64,000 nucleotides of DNA from an uncultured beta proteobacterium (GCA_903885665.1 CAISJL010000013.1:1-64000); one strand, 5' to 3'; positions 26,448-36,213 are shown, counted from the stretch's first letter. The notes: generated from the sequence alone by a model not told the origin. Numbers and translations: made by a program.

Positions 26448-29139
26448 CTATCAATCCCTCTTCTTCTTCATCCCCATCTGCCATGCCATAAATTTCACGG
26501 ACACGGCACACTGCTTTTAATTCGCAATACTCACAAGTTTGAGGGAACTTTTTAGGATCTACGCTAGCATCGCCAGCTTTAAAATCCTCGGCTAACCGGG
26601 TTAAAACTCTTTTCCAATCAATTAACTGATGTTCCCAATGTTCTATATGCTCTATATTTTTAGACTTAGTGTTATTAGATCTAAATTGCTCTACCTTTGA
26701 ACTTAAAAAACCTTGATAATTTATATCGCCATTTTGTAAACCAATATACATAACACCATTATTCGCTTCAGTAGTGAGTGCGTATAATGGGAGCTGTGGT
26801 TCATCAGGTCGCTCTCCTTGGAGAGCATTCTTCGATATTTTTCCAGTTTTATAATCAATAATTAAATTTCCAGATCGCCAGAGATCTATACGGTCAATTT
26901 GGCCATCCCACTCAATACCTGCAAATCTCATAACGCGCTTTTCTTCTACCGCCTTCACAGCAAATGGCTCTCTTTGCAACTCTTGTTCTAATAGGTTTTC
27001 ACATAATTGCGTGAGTCGCATCACTTCTAGTTTAGCAAACTCTTCTGAAATGACATCCGGATCGCGCTCTAGTAAACGATTTAGTGCGCTCTTTACGCTT
27101 TCATCGATTATCTGATGCTTATCCTCTCGACTTAAGGACTCTAAACTATCTCGAGAAGCAATTTTCTGCATTAAACAGGCCAGTGTTGCATGCGCTAAAA
27201 CACCTCGCTCTGCAGCATCTAGGCCGTCATGGCTTCCCTCCAAACCAGTTGCTCCTAGGCGATGGGTGGCATAGGCCCTAAAGGCACATGCTGCTTGATT
27301 CTTAAACACTTGCGTGCCGCCCCTAACCTTAATCCCTGTAGGCAACGGCAAGCCTTGATTATCTTGTAAATACTCACGCCTCTTAGCGGTAAAAATGAGT
27401 TGCTCAACCGTGCTTTGTAATTCGATTACCACAGGCGCTGTAGGTAAATATTTAATTAATGGGCTGGCTTGTAATTCACGGTCACCATCACGTTTTGGGT
27501 AGGAGCATTCTAGAGCGGTTGCAGCCCCCAACCATTGGCGATACATTCGCTTGGCAAACTCAAGGTTCCATTCTGCTGTAGCTCCTGGCACCTGAGCAAT
27601 ACGCTGCCATTTCAGTGGTAAAAAAGGGTTTGGTTGCGGCACGATAGGCCACGCTTCATCAGTGAGCCCGCTCACCATTAAATGATCAAACTCTAAACCT
27701 GCCGCCTCTAGGGCACCCAAAATTTGTATCGATGTATATGTAGTTTCTGCTTGAAATACTACATCCGTTAAATTTTGTGATAACAAATTTACAGCTGATG
27801 CCAAATTGATTTTTCCAAGGATGACGTCGAATTGCGTTAGATGTGCAAGCTCAGCTCGAAATCGCTCGACCGTTTGATATTCTTCCGAACTCAAACTGCG
27901 ATCGCCTGGCCACCCCCAAGACTTCAACAGTTGCGCAATACTAGCAATCCAAGCCGATGGCAATTGGCGTTGTTTTGCTGTTATTTGCACAAGGGTCACC
28001 CAATCCCCAATACGTCGGTGTAGCTCTGGCAGATTCGCTTTTTGCCTCTCGATCAATACCTGCAAAGTTGACAACTTAACCACATTACGGCGGCGCGAAC
28101 GCACACTCGCATCTAGTTGCGCACGCGCTTGTTGTTCAACCTCAGCACCAGTAGCGAAAGGGCTACGTAACAAACTACCGAGCTCCGTCAATGAGAGCTT
28201 TTGCTGGGATGCTAATCGCATCACTAGCTGCGCGGTATGAATTAATGGAAAATCAAGCAACGCTCGGCCAACTGAAATATTATATGCGCGCTGTCTGTCG
28301 TTCGCGGGATCGAGTACGCGCTGCGGCTCAAATACGTCGTCAAAAATCCGCTCTACCATATCTCGGCGACTATCCAGATCCAGCACTACAACACCAATAC
28401 GCAATGCAGGATTTTTTGTGCTTAAATCCCGAGTGCGTGTCGCTATCATCCGCAGCTCACATTCGGCATCGACACATTCAAATTGATATGCAGATGATTG
28501 CCGTACCGGACCGCCAGCCTCAATAATTGCATGGCCTACTATTGCGAAGGCCTCAAATAACGCAATGAGTTGTGGCGAGGGCTGATCAAATCCATAATAA
28601 ACAATTGTTTTTATTTGACCTGGCTGTAGACTGCGCTTGCCTAGTGCTGAAATGATGGCATCTGGCAATCTCGCCTGATCGATCCAATGCTGTTTATCGC
28701 ACTGCGCTCTAAAGCGTTGTGACCACACATGATATTCGGTGACATCTTGATTCAACGCACCACGGTAGTGATCGAGGTCTAATCGATACCGTACTGCTTG
28801 ATTCCAAGCCTGTTGGACCAACCGAGCAGTAGCGCCAATATTTCGTAATAATTTTCCATTAGGACTTGCTGCAATAATTTCCTGCCAAAGGATTAGCTCT
28901 TGCGCAGCACTTAACACCAAATACTCTTGATCAGGATCGAGCGCTTGCCATTCACGATCAACAAATGACCCCAGCGGTAAAATATCTGCTGCGGGCCAAA
29001 CGAGCAAGTTACGCGCCAATTGCGCTGAGTCGTATTCGCGCCGCAAATCTTGAGCTAAGCGTCGATTAGGCGTGATCACCACCATTTTGCATGCGTTCTG
29101 TTCGGCCAATCGCTCTAACAGTTCGCTGCGACTCGTCAT
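26416..29139 (-). CDS. AddB-like PD-(D/E)XK nuclease with Fe-S cysteine motif
   Basis: A 907-residue partner of the AddA-like helicase. The C-terminal nuclease shows LIIDYKTG and the four-Cys pattern known from AddB and Cas4: one Cys in ACAFRAYATH and three in CEYCELKAVC at about 869-878, which would hold a 4Fe-4S cluster. The N-terminal part resembles an inactivated helicase (VVITPNRRLAQDL, with no clean Walker A). Together the two genes would resect DNA ends for RecA loading. It starts the operon; 122 bases separate it from the fdxA stop upstream, so fdxA may be read as a separate unit. Confidence 0.83.
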   Translation of the reverse strand: MTSRSELLERLAEQNACKMVVITPNRRLAQDLRREYDSAQLARNLLVWPAADILPLGSFVDREWQALDPDQEYLVLSAAQELILWQEIIAASPNGKLLRNIGATARLVQQAWNQAVRYRLDLDHYRGALNQDVTEYHVWSQRFRAQCDKQHWIDQARLPDAIISALGKRSLQPGQIKTIVYYGFDQPSPQLIALFEAFAIVGHAIIEAGGPVRQSSAYQFECVDAECELRMIATRTRDLSTKNPALRIGVVVLDLDSRRDMVERIFDDVFEPQRVLDPANDRQRAYNISVGRALLDFPLIHTAQLVMRLASQQKLSLTELGSLLRSPFATGAEVEQQARAQLDASVRSRRRNVVKLSTLQVLIERQKANLPELHRRIGDWVTLVQITAKQRQLPSAWIASIAQLLKSWGWPGDRSLSSEEYQTVERFRAELAHLTQFDVILGKINLASAVNLLSQNLTDVVFQAETTYTSIQILGALEAAGLEFDHLMVSGLTDEAWPIVPQPNPFLPLKWQRIAQVPGATAEWNLEFAKRMYRQWLGAATALECSYPKRDGDRELQASPLIKYLPTAPVVIELQSTVEQLIFTAKRREYLQDNQGLPLPTGIKVRGGTQVFKNQAACAFRAYATHRLGATGLEGSHDGLDAAERGVLAHATLACLMQKIASRDSLESLSREDKHQIIDESVKSALNRLLERDPDVISEEFAKLEVMRLTQLCENLLEQELQREPFAVKAVEEKRVMRFAGIEWDGQIDRIDLWRSGNLIIDYKTGKISKNALQGERPDEPQLPLYALTTEANNGVMYIGLQNGDINYQGFLSSKVEQFRSNNTKSKNIEHIEHWEHQLIDWKRVLTRLAEDFKAGDASVDPKKFPQTCEYCELKAVCRVREIYGMADGDEEEEGLIDDSNQALGVV

Positions 29140-29261
29140 TGCGTCACCCTTGCCATATTATTGCGGACCTGCAGAACAGCTCAGAGATGCAAATGACTTA
29201 TTAACATGACTCTGCATGCATCCAGCTAGCATTCAACACTACGTGCCAAATGCTAGGTGCG

Positions 29262-29585
29262 TTACTTTTCAAGCAACTGTTTTTTAGCTTTGACTTTAGC
29301 CCAATCATCAGCATCACTAGGCGCGTCGATTTTTTCAATAATTACTGGCCAAGTTTTCGCCAACTCGGCATTCAATGCAATGAAATCACGCTGATCATCC
29401 GGCACATCATCTTCAGCAAAAATCGCTTCAACTGGACACTCTGCAACACATAGCGTGCAATCTATACACTCATCGGGGTCTATCACCAACATATTCGGCC
29501 CCACGTGAAAACAATCCACTGGGCATACATCTACACAATCAGAGTATTTACACTTTATACAAGATTCAGTAACAACGTAAGTCAT
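29262..29585 (-). CDS. fdxA: 7Fe-8S ferredoxin FdxA
   Basis: A small electron carrier of 107 residues. Its N-terminal half holds [18 protein letters not shown] and [12 protein letters not shown], the combined 3Fe-4S and 4Fe-4S ligand pattern of the FdxA family, and the C-terminal tail is the usual acidic/helical extension. The length fits FdxA exactly. It is divergent from trxA across a 384-base spacer. The redox partners are unknown. Confidence 0.93.
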   Translation of the reverse strand: MTYVVTESCIKCKYSDCVDVCPVDCFHVGPNMLVIDPDECIDCTLCVAECPVEAIFAEDDVPDDQRDFIALNAELAKTWPVIIEKIDAPSDADDWAKVKAKKQLLEK

Positions 29586-29969
29586 GATTTTTTCCGTAAA
29601 ATTGCCGTAAATAACGGTTTTGATTATTTTACCAGATGTCAGCTAAAGACATAAAACTCAGAAATAATGGGCCAATTTATCAACTAACATCAAAAAACTT
29701 GACCTTTTTAACTTTATATGGATTAAATTTTCTCGAAAATTTAGCCAAGCGCTAGCATAACTCTCCTAATTTACGTTATATTAGCATTCGACATGCGGCT
29801 CAAATACAATCCATTCCGTGTTTTCAAGTATTTACTATCCTTGTACTTGTGAAACGTCGAAGGCGCCGCAATCTGATTACTCTGATTTCATATCTCGAAC
29901 GATTGAACGGTTTCTTCTCAGCAGTGTATTTTAAACCCCACACCCTCTATCAAATAAGGTAATAGCGCT
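29586..29969. promoter_or_regulatory. Divergent fdxA / trxA promoter region
   Basis: A 384-base spacer with no ORF I can support. It is AT-rich near the fdxA side and must contain promoters for fdxA leftward and trxA rightward, but no box pair is clear enough to place. No operator palindrome stood out. Confidence 0.4.
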
Positions 29970-30296
29970 ATGAGCGAACACATCCATCATATTACTGATG
30001 ATTCTTTTGAGTCTGAAGTTATTCAATCATCTACCCCAGTATTAGTTGATTACTGGGCGGAGTGGTGCGGTCCTTGCAAAATGATCGCTCCTCTACTCGA
30101 TGATGTAGCACAAAGCTATGCCGGTAAACTTAAAGTGGCCAAGATCAATATTGATGAAAATCCTGCTACCGCTCCTAAATATGGTATTCGCGGCATCCCC
30201 ACATTGATGATTTTCAAAAATGGTGCCGTTGAGGCCACTAAAGTTGGCGCTTTGTCCAAGTCGCAATTAACTGCTTTTATTGACAGTCATATCTGA
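29970..30296 (+). CDS. trxA: Thioredoxin
   Basis: The cytoplasmic thiol-disulfide reductant of 108 residues. The active site WCGPC is at residues 32-36, followed by KMIAPLLDD, and the cis-Pro loop GIPTLMIF lies near 74-81. The length and motifs are those of thioredoxin 1. It is the first gene of the trxA - rho - rpmE order common in betaproteobacteria. Confidence 0.96.
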   Translation: MSEHIHHITDDSFESEVIQSSTPVLVDYWAEWCGPCKMIAPLLDDVAQSYAGKLKVAKINIDENPATAPKYGIRGIPTLMIFKNGAVEATKVGALSKSQLTAFIDSHI

Positions 30297-30661
30297 ACCC
30301 TATAATCTGCACGCTTATCTGCCCTACTAGTGTCTCTATCTACTCTATTACAAGAGCACGGCAGCGATAAAATTCTAGGCGGTGCAAGTTAGTCATCAAT
30401 CGTATTGGCCATAACCTGTGTTTGGTCAGCCTGCTAATTGACTATCCCCGCCTAATCTAATCAGCACCCTACTCCTATTATCTTTAAATTTAAATGCTTT
30501 AAAATTAGATTACCTTATTGATTTAATTGATTTAATTGATTTAATTCCAATCTCGACCTCCAACCTCAATGATTAGCGCTTTCGCTGCAATTGCTGCACC
30601 GGCCTAATCCCTAGAGCGCTTTCTCCTTAACCCTAGTTATTTTGCGACCCACTGAAGTCTA
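30297..30661. promoter_or_regulatory. rho leader region
   Basis: A 365-base stretch without a gene between trxA and rho. It is pyrimidine-rich toward the rho start and contains a 9-base tandem repeat. Rho genes are often autoregulated through long leaders; the length and C-rich patches (for example TCTCGACCTCCAACCTC) fit that idea, but no structure could be proven. No ribosome binding site of strong match is visible before the ATG. Confidence 0.4.
30517..30546. repeat. 9-bp tandem repeat, 3.3 copies
   Basis: The unit ATTGATTTA occurs three times in a row followed by ATT, inside the leader between trxA and rho. Confidence 0.9.
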
Positions 30662-31921
30662 ATGAATTTATCTGACCTTAAAAATTTACACGTCGGCGCT
30701 CTCGTCGATATGGCTGTCAAAAACGACATTGATGGCGCTAATCGCTTACGCAAGCAGGAACTGATTTTTGCTCTCCTGAAGAATCAAGCTAAAAAAGGCG
30801 AATCGATATTCGGTGGCGGCACTCTCGAAGTGCTCCCCGATGGATTTGGCTTCTTACGCTCACCCGACACTTCCTACCTTGCCGGTACCGATGATATTTA
30901 TGTCTCACCCTCACAGATTCGTCGATTTAATTTGCATACAGGCGACACCATCGAAGGTGAGATTCGCACACCAAAAGAAGGGGAGCGCTATTTCGCGTTA
31001 GTCAAAGTTGACCGCGTCAATGACGATACCCCAGAGAGCTCTAAACATAAAATTCTATTTGAGAACTTAACGCCTTACCATCCAACCGAACATCTCAAGT
31101 TAGAGCGCGACATCAAGGCTGAAGAGAATTTCACGGGCCGCATTATCGATATCATTGCACCCATAGGCAAAGGCCAGCGCGGCTTAATTGTGTCGCCACC
31201 AAAGGCCGGCAAAACGGTCTTGATGCAGCATATTGCACATGCAATTACGGCAAACCACCCCGAAGTGGTATTGATCGTTTTGCTGATTGATGAGCGACCT
31301 GAAGAGGTTACCGAGATGCAACGCTCAGTGAAAGGCGAAGTGCTTTCATCGACTTTTGACGAACCCGCTAGCCGCCATGTCCAAGTCGCTGAGATGGTCA
31401 TTGAAAAAGCAAAGCGCTTAATCGAACACAAAAAAGACGTTGTCATTCTGCTCGACTCCATTACTCGTCTAGCACGCGCTTACAATACTGTGGTTCCCGC
31501 TTCTGGCAAAGTGCTCACCGGCGGTGTAGACGCTAACGCCCTGCAACGTCCTAAACGCTTCTTTGGTGCGGCCCGCAATGTCGAAGAGGGTGGCAGTCTC
31601 ACCATTCTTGCCACAGCCTTAATAGACACTGGTTCCCGTATGGACGATGTGATCTACGAGGAGTTCAAAGGCACCGGTAATATGGAAATCCACCTAGACC
31701 GACGTATGTATGAAAAGCGGATTTTCCCAGCAATCAATGTAAATCGTTCCGGCACTCGTCGTGAGGAGCTATTAATCCCTAAAGATGTGCTACAGAAAAT
31801 CTGGGTATTGCGCAAACTGCTATACCCAATGGATGAATTAGAAGCGACAGAGTTTTTGCTCGATAAAGTACGTGCAACAAAGAATAATGCTGATTTTTTT
31901 GATTCTATGCGACGCGGCTAA
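30662..31921 (+). CDS. rho: Transcription termination factor Rho
   Basis: The hexameric RNA helicase that ends transcription at C-rich unstructured RNA. The 419 residues contain the N-terminal SAP-like helical part (MNLSDLKNL), the RNA-binding cold-shock-type domain with [14 protein letters not shown] near 60, and the ATPase core with [10 protein letters not shown] as Walker A near 180 and [17 protein letters not shown] as Walker B and Q-loop region. The R-loop/C-terminal [12 protein letters not shown] is conserved. It is followed by rpmE on the same strand. Confidence 0.97.
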   Translation: MNLSDLKNLHVGALVDMAVKNDIDGANRLRKQELIFALLKNQAKKGESIFGGGTLEVLPDGFGFLRSPDTSYLAGTDDIYVSPSQIRRFNLHTGDTIEGEIRTPKEGERYFALVKVDRVNDDTPESSKHKILFENLTPYHPTEHLKLERDIKAEENFTGRIIDIIAPIGKGQRGLIVSPPKAGKTVLMQHIAHAITANHPEVVLIVLLIDERPEEVTEMQRSVKGEVLSSTFDEPASRHVQVAEMVIEKAKRLIEHKKDVVILLDSITRLARAYNTVVPASGKVLTGGVDANALQRPKRFFGAARNVEEGGSLTILATALIDTGSRMDDVIYEEFKGTGNMEIHLDRRMYEKRIFPAINVNRSGTRREELLIPKDVLQKIWVLRKLLYPMDELEATEFLLDKVRATKNNADFFDSMRRG

Positions 31922-31973
31922 TCTCGCCATCAACCTGATTTTCCGCAGCACTTGCTCAAACCTTTTAAATCTA

Positions 31974-32010
31974 CGATAATTATCGGTTTCCCGAATTGTT
32001 CGGGTTTCTT
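31974..32010 (+). terminator. Hairpins between rho and rpmE, possible intrinsic terminator
   Basis: A perfect 12-base palindrome (CGATAATTATCG, 31974-31985) is followed by the hairpin CCCGAA-TTG-TTCGGG (31990-32004) and TTTCTT. The second hairpin with its T-rich tail looks like a weak terminator after rho. It ends only about 16 bases before the rpmE start, so it could also act as an attenuator in the rpmE leader. Confidence 0.55.
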
Positions 32011-32025
32011 GCCCAGGATATCGCC

Positions 32026-32262
32026 ATGAAAGCAGATGTACATCCAGAATACCTTGAAATATCAGTAGCTTGTAGCTGTGGTGCCAAATGGCAAACACGC
32101 TCAACTATGGGTAAAGACCTCCACGTTGAGGTTTGCTCGTCCTGTCACCCGTTCTATACCGGCAAACAAAAAGTGCTGGATACAGCCGGTCGGGTTGAGA
32201 AATTTAACCAAAAATACGGCGCGCGCACTCCAACTAGCAAACCTAAATCTGTTGCAGCGTAG
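32026..32262 (+). CDS. rpmE: 50S ribosomal protein L31, zinc-binding type
   Basis: A structural protein of the large ribosomal subunit. The start is moved to 32026 because MKADVHPEY is the family's usual beginning and CAGGA lies seven bases upstream. The 78-residue protein holds Cys16, Cys18, Cys37 and Cys40 (ACSCG and [10 protein letters not shown]), the zinc-ribbon form that is swapped for a Cys-free paralogue under zinc limitation in many bacteria. The C-terminal [11 protein letters not shown] is diagnostic. Confidence 0.95.
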   Translation: MKADVHPEYLEISVACSCGAKWQTRSTMGKDLHVEVCSSCHPFYTGKQKVLDTAGRVEKFNQKYGARTPTSKPKSVAA

Positions 32263-32307
32263 TTTTTTGCCTACCTAGTTGCTCATTATTTGTTGTAATG
32301 CTCTACC

Positions 32308-32337
32308 AGGGCAGCCTATTCGGCTGCCCTTTATTTT
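32308..32337 (+). terminator. Intrinsic terminator after rpmE
   Basis: A perfect 9-base stem (AGGGCAGCC / GGCTGCCCT) with a five-base loop is followed by TTATTTT, 46 bases after the rpmE stop. This is a classical Rho-independent terminator. Confidence 0.9.
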
Positions 32338-32536
32338 GATACCAGTCTAGCGTTGAGTTGCCGACTTAAATCTATACCCAAATCTGCCCCCTACGGCACC
32401 GCAGATGCGAACTATAAAACTTCAGAACTATCGCAGACTAAAATCGGGCACAATTCAGCATGTGCTTTTGATGAAACGTTGCGACATGCATTAACACGCT
32501 TTCATTACCCCATTCAAACAAAAAAGGATGTTCCCC

Positions 32537-33598
32537 ATGAAATCATTTCGTATTGCAGTGATCCCTGGCGATGGTATTGGCAAAGAAGTGATGCCTGAAG
32601 GGCTGCGCGTGCTAGAGGCGGTAGGTCGACGCTTTGATATTCAGTGGCAATTTGATGAGCTGGATTGGAGTTGTGACTATTACGATAAGCACGGCGTGAT
32701 GATGCCTGTCGACGGGCTATCACAGCTGCAAAAACACGATGCCGTATATTTTGGTGCCGTTGGTTGGCCTGAACGCCTACCAGACCACATCACCTTATGG
32801 GGACTACTGATTCCGTTCCGCCGTGGCTATGACCAGTATGTCAACCTACGACCAGTGCGACTGATGCCAGGAATGCAGTGCCCACTAGCTAACCGCGCCC
32901 CTGGCGACATTGATTTCTGGGTGGTTCGCGAAAATAGCGAAGGCGAATATTCCTCAGTTGGTGGCCGTATGTTTGCAGACACGCCACGCGAATTTGTCAC
33001 ACAGCAGGCTATCTTCTCACGACATGGCGTAGATCGCATTCTCAAATTCGCATTTGAACTCGCCATGAAACGTCCTAAAAAACATTTAACTTCAGCAACC
33101 AAATCCAATGGTATTTCTATCTCTATGCCTTATTGGGATGAGCGCGTTAAAGCAATGACCGGCCAATACCCAGATATCAAAGTTGATCAATACCATATCG
33201 ATATCTTATGCGCCCATTTCGTCATGCACCCCGACTGGTTCGATGTCGTTGTAGCGTCTAATTTATTTGGTGACATCCTATCGGACTTAGGGCCTGCTGC
33301 CACCGGCACTATCGGCATTGCCCCTTCTGCTAACATGAATCCAGAGCGACTCTACCCGTCGTTATTTGAACCGGTCCACGGCTCCGCACCTGACATCTAC
33401 GGCAAAAAAATTGCAAATCCGATAGGTCAAATTTGGGCTGGTGCCATGATGCTCGACCATCTCGGATGTCCTGAGGCTGCTGCTGCAGTAGTTCGTGCGA
33501 TTGAAACTGTCTTACTAGAAGGGCCTAAGACCCCTGACCTAGGTGGCAGAGCCAACACTACCGATCTTGGCAAAGCAGTTGCTGAGGCGCTCGCCTAA
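32537..33598 (+). CDS. Tartrate / D-malate dehydrogenase (decarboxylating), TtuC/DmlA-like
   Basis: A beta-decarboxylating dehydrogenase of the isopropylmalate/isocitrate family. The start at 32537 has AAGGA eight bases upstream and begins MKSFRIAVIPGDGIGKEV. The substrate region reads LIPFRRGYDQYVNLRPVRL and VVRENSEGEYSSVGGR, which is the pattern of tartrate dehydrogenase/D-malate dehydrogenase rather than LeuB. Metal-binding Asp residues are seen in NLFGDILSD, and EPVHGSAPDI is the nucleotide-binding loop. These enzymes turn D-malate or tartrate into pyruvate or related acids with NAD. The 3' end overlaps the next gene by 56 bases. Confidence 0.82.
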   Translation: MKSFRIAVIPGDGIGKEVMPEGLRVLEAVGRRFDIQWQFDELDWSCDYYDKHGVMMPVDGLSQLQKHDAVYFGAVGWPERLPDHITLWGLLIPFRRGYDQYVNLRPVRLMPGMQCPLANRAPGDIDFWVVRENSEGEYSSVGGRMFADTPREFVTQQAIFSRHGVDRILKFAFELAMKRPKKHLTSATKSNGISISMPYWDERVKAMTGQYPDIKVDQYHIDILCAHFVMHPDWFDVVVASNLFGDILSDLGPAATGTIGIAPSANMNPERLYPSLFEPVHGSAPDIYGKKIANPIGQIWAGAMMLDHLGCPEAAAAVVRAIETVLLEGPKTPDLGGRANTTDLGKAVAEALA

Positions 33599-35270
33599 AC
33601 CACCGTCAACCATAGAGTCAGCCATTCCTACTCTCAGCATAGCGGACCAACCCGCAATCACTCAGCCTATCCGTCGCCGATGGCTAGCATTGCTAACCAT
33701 CGTTTGGTTGGTTGCGGGGTTGGTGGGACATGACCCGTGGAAGTCCGAGGAGGCACTTCACTTTGGAATCATCTTAGAGATGATCGAAGGCCAGCAATGG
33801 TTAATGCCACACATTGCAGGCCAAGCTGTTTTCGATCATCCGCCACTATTCCATTGGCTTGCTGCAACCAGCGCATGGTTGCTCTCGCCGCTCCTACCCC
33901 TACATGACGGCGCTCGTATCATGAGCGGCCTATTCATGCTGGGCACTTTTAGCATTGCCGCTTTAGCCGCGCGCGAGCTCTACGGCAAAGACCGCGCAGT
34001 GAGCGCAATATTGTTATTAATGGCTTGTCTTGGTTTGATATTGCGCACTCATCAAATTATTCCTGACACCCTAGCCTTGTGCGCTACTGCAATCACCTAC
34101 TTCGCCTTAGCACTAGCAGTGCGGCAGCCCTTATGGGCTGGTCTATGGTTGGGTATAGCTTGGGGATTGACGCTGATGAGCGTTGGCATTTCCGAAACAC
34201 TCACCTTAGTGTTAATCAGCTTACTACTTCCCATTTTCAGCCGGCATTGGCGCCACCAATCCTATGGCTATACCATTGCGATAGGGCTACTCGTATGCTT
34301 ACCTTGGTTGCTGTGGTGGCCGCTACTGGTCTATCAGGCAAACCCTACTCACCTCTTGGCTTGGCTGAGCTATGAATGGCAATCATTGGCATTTACCATT
34401 CAGCAATGGCCTAGCACGTGGGCTTTTTATCTGCGCACTGTAACCTGGTATGCGTTTCCAGTATGGCCTCTAACTCTGTGGTCATTATGGCGACTATATC
34501 GGCTACAGCAACTCCAAAATGCAAATATTGTATTGCCGCTGCTAGGTGCTATTGTGACCTTACTCACACTCAGCGTACATACACAATACCGAGAGCTCTA
34601 CGCCTTGCCCTTGCTGTTACCGTTGATGCTACTAGCATTACCAAGCATTGGGAATCTGCGTAGTGGCACTGCCAATGGCTGGTATTGGTTTAGTGTGATG
34701 GGGTTCACATTCTTTATGATTGTTGGCTGGTTTTATTGGTCAGCGCTTGATTTAGGTCTGCCAGCACGTCTACATCGACACTTACACACGATACTGCCTG
34801 GTTATGACTTTGGCTGGAATATTGGTCGCTCGCTATTAGCTATGTGTCTGAGCGCCTTGTGGATTGGCGTATTGGCAATCGTTGCACGTCACCCCTTACG
34901 CCCACTCCTGATTTGGACTTCAGGCTTAACGCTCACCTGGGCCTTAGCGAACACCTTGTTTATTGGTTGGGTAGAAAATGCACAAAGCTATCGCAGCATG
35001 TATTCGCAAATGCAACGCGCCCTACCAGCACAGTATCGTTGCTTAAATACACTGGACCTCGGGTTGCCGCAACAGGCCATGTTGCACTACTTTGCACAAA
35101 TTCGACCGGTTCGCGTTGCCGATAGCAATACAGCGAACACCTGTGATCTCTTGTTAACACAAGGTAAGCCTTTAGATGAACTCTTGGTCTTAGCCCCATG
35201 GCAGATCATTTGGGAGGGCAATCGCCCAGGTGACAAAAAAGAACGTTATCGTCTCTATCATAGGCCATAA
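33543..35270 (+). CDS. ArnT/GT39-like membrane glycosyltransferase
   Basis: An integral membrane protein of up to 575 residues with about 11-12 helices. HDPWKSEEALHFGI near residue 63 matches the acidic first periplasmic loop of PMT/ArnT-type glycosyltransferases, which move sugars from polyprenyl phosphate carriers to lipid A or other acceptors. HPPLFHWL in the next part also fits. The track start is a GTG inside the dehydrogenase gene, in another frame; TTG codons 9 and 13 are alternatives, and no clear ribosome binding site decides. The stop is 4 bases before the hslO start. Confidence 0.75.
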   Translation: MAEPTLPILAKQLLRRSPKPPSTIESAIPTLSIADQPAITQPIRRRWLALLTIVWLVAGLVGHDPWKSEEALHFGIILEMIEGQQWLMPHIAGQAVFDHPPLFHWLAATSAWLLSPLLPLHDGARIMSGLFMLGTFSIAALAARELYGKDRAVSAILLLMACLGLILRTHQIIPDTLALCATAITYFALALAVRQPLWAGLWLGIAWGLTLMSVGISETLTLVLISLLLPIFSRHWRHQSYGYTIAIGLLVCLPWLLWWPLLVYQANPTHLLAWLSYEWQSLAFTIQQWPSTWAFYLRTVTWYAFPVWPLTLWSLWRLYRLQQLQNANIVLPLLGAIVTLLTLSVHTQYRELYALPLLLPLMLLALPSIGNLRSGTANGWYWFSVMGFTFFMIVGWFYWSALDLGLPARLHRHLHTILPGYDFGWNIGRSLLAMCLSALWIGVLAIVARHPLRPLLIWTSGLTLTWALANTLFIGWVENAQSYRSMYSQMQRALPAQYRCLNTLDLGLPQQAMLHYFAQIRPVRVADSNTANTCDLLLTQGKPLDELLVLAPWQIIWEGNRPGDKKERYRLYHRP

Positions 35271-35274
35271 TCAT

Positions 35275-36156
35275 ATGAACGATACTTTGCAATGCTTCTT
35301 GTTTGAGCACGCACCGATTCGCGGCGAACGCGTCCAACTCAATGCGACTTGGCAGGCAGTGACTACACTGCGCACTTATCCGGCGCCTTTGCGTCAGATA
35401 CTTGGTGAGTTAATGGCAGCAGGCTCATTACTCGCTGCAACCCTTAAATTTGATGGCACCCTCATTTTGCAATTACACGGTAGCGGTCCTGTGCAATTGA
35501 TCGTTGTCGAATGCACCTCTGAACACACGCTCAGAGCTACCGCCAAGTGGTCAGGCGGCATTAGCAATGTCGGACTTCGCCAATTACTCGGTAACGGGCG
35601 CTTTGTAATTAACCTAGTACCGCGCTCAGGCCAGCAAAGTTACCAAGGTGTTGTTGAACTCAATGCGGATAGTGTTGCCGAGATTATTGAGCACTACATG
35701 AAGACCTCAGAACAAATTGACACCAAGATCTGGCTCTCTGCGAATGCGCAACAAGCAGCAGGTTTGCTGTTACAGAAATTACCGGAAGCTGAAAGTCCTG
35801 ACGTAGACGCATGGAATCGAGTCGGGCTGTTAGCGTCCACTGTAACTTCATTTGAACTACTCAACCTCCCAACGCAGCAACTCTTAGGACGTCTGTTCCA
35901 CGAAGAAGATGTGCGTTTATTTGAAGCCAATCCGGTGTGTTTTCGTTGTTCATGCACAGTCGCTCGAGTCGCGGACATGTTGCGCATGCTCGGTCAGGAT
36001 GACGTCCAGCAACTGATTGTAGAGCGTGGAGAGGTCGAAATTCTGTGTGACTTTTGCAACCATCGCTATGCCTTTGATGCCGTTGATGCCGCGCAAATTT
36101 TCGCACAACCCGCACAAACGCCACCCATTCCAAGCCCAGACCTCACCCGCCACTAA
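35275..36156 (+). CDS. hslO: Redox-regulated chaperone Hsp33
   Basis: A holdase chaperone of the cytoplasm that is switched on by oxidation. The start is moved to the ATG at 35275, four bases after the glycosyltransferase stop, where MNDTLQCFLFEHAPIRGE matches the family beginning. The zinc-binding redox switch is intact: CSC in CFRCSCTVARV and CDFC in LCDFCNHRYAF near residues 225-265. The length of 293 residues is normal. Translational coupling with the upstream gene is likely. Confidence 0.94.
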   Translation: MNDTLQCFLFEHAPIRGERVQLNATWQAVTTLRTYPAPLRQILGELMAAGSLLAATLKFDGTLILQLHGSGPVQLIVVECTSEHTLRATAKWSGGISNVGLRQLLGNGRFVINLVPRSGQQSYQGVVELNADSVAEIIEHYMKTSEQIDTKIWLSANAQQAAGLLLQKLPEAESPDVDAWNRVGLLASTVTSFELLNLPTQQLLGRLFHEEDVRLFEANPVCFRCSCTVARVADMLRMLGQDDVQQLIVERGEVEILCDFCNHRYAFDAVDAAQIFAQPAQTPPIPSPDLTRH

Positions 36157-36186
36157 TGTTGCGCATGCACCTTGACTGCCTCATAA

Positions 36187-36213
36187 CTGCCCTTTCTGCC
36201 CTTTCTGCCCTTT
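36187..36213. repeat. 9-bp tandem repeat, 3 copies
   Basis: Three copies of CTGCCCTTT follow each other 30 bases after the hslO stop, in a C/T-rich stretch that continues for about 30 bases. On the plus-strand transcript this would be an unstructured C-rich RNA, the kind of site Rho can use. Confidence 0.85.

Noticed and set aside
31075-31461. 128-codon minus-strand ORF inside rho
   Set aside because: Antisense shadow of the Rho ATPase core.
32353-32598. 81-codon ORF before the tartrate/D-malate-type dehydrogenase
   Set aside because: It runs into the start of the dehydrogenase gene in another frame, lacks a ribosome binding site and has no family features.
32537-33598. Calling this gene leuB
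   Set aside because: Substrate-region motifs match tartrate/D-malate dehydrogenases better, and it is not linked to leuCD.
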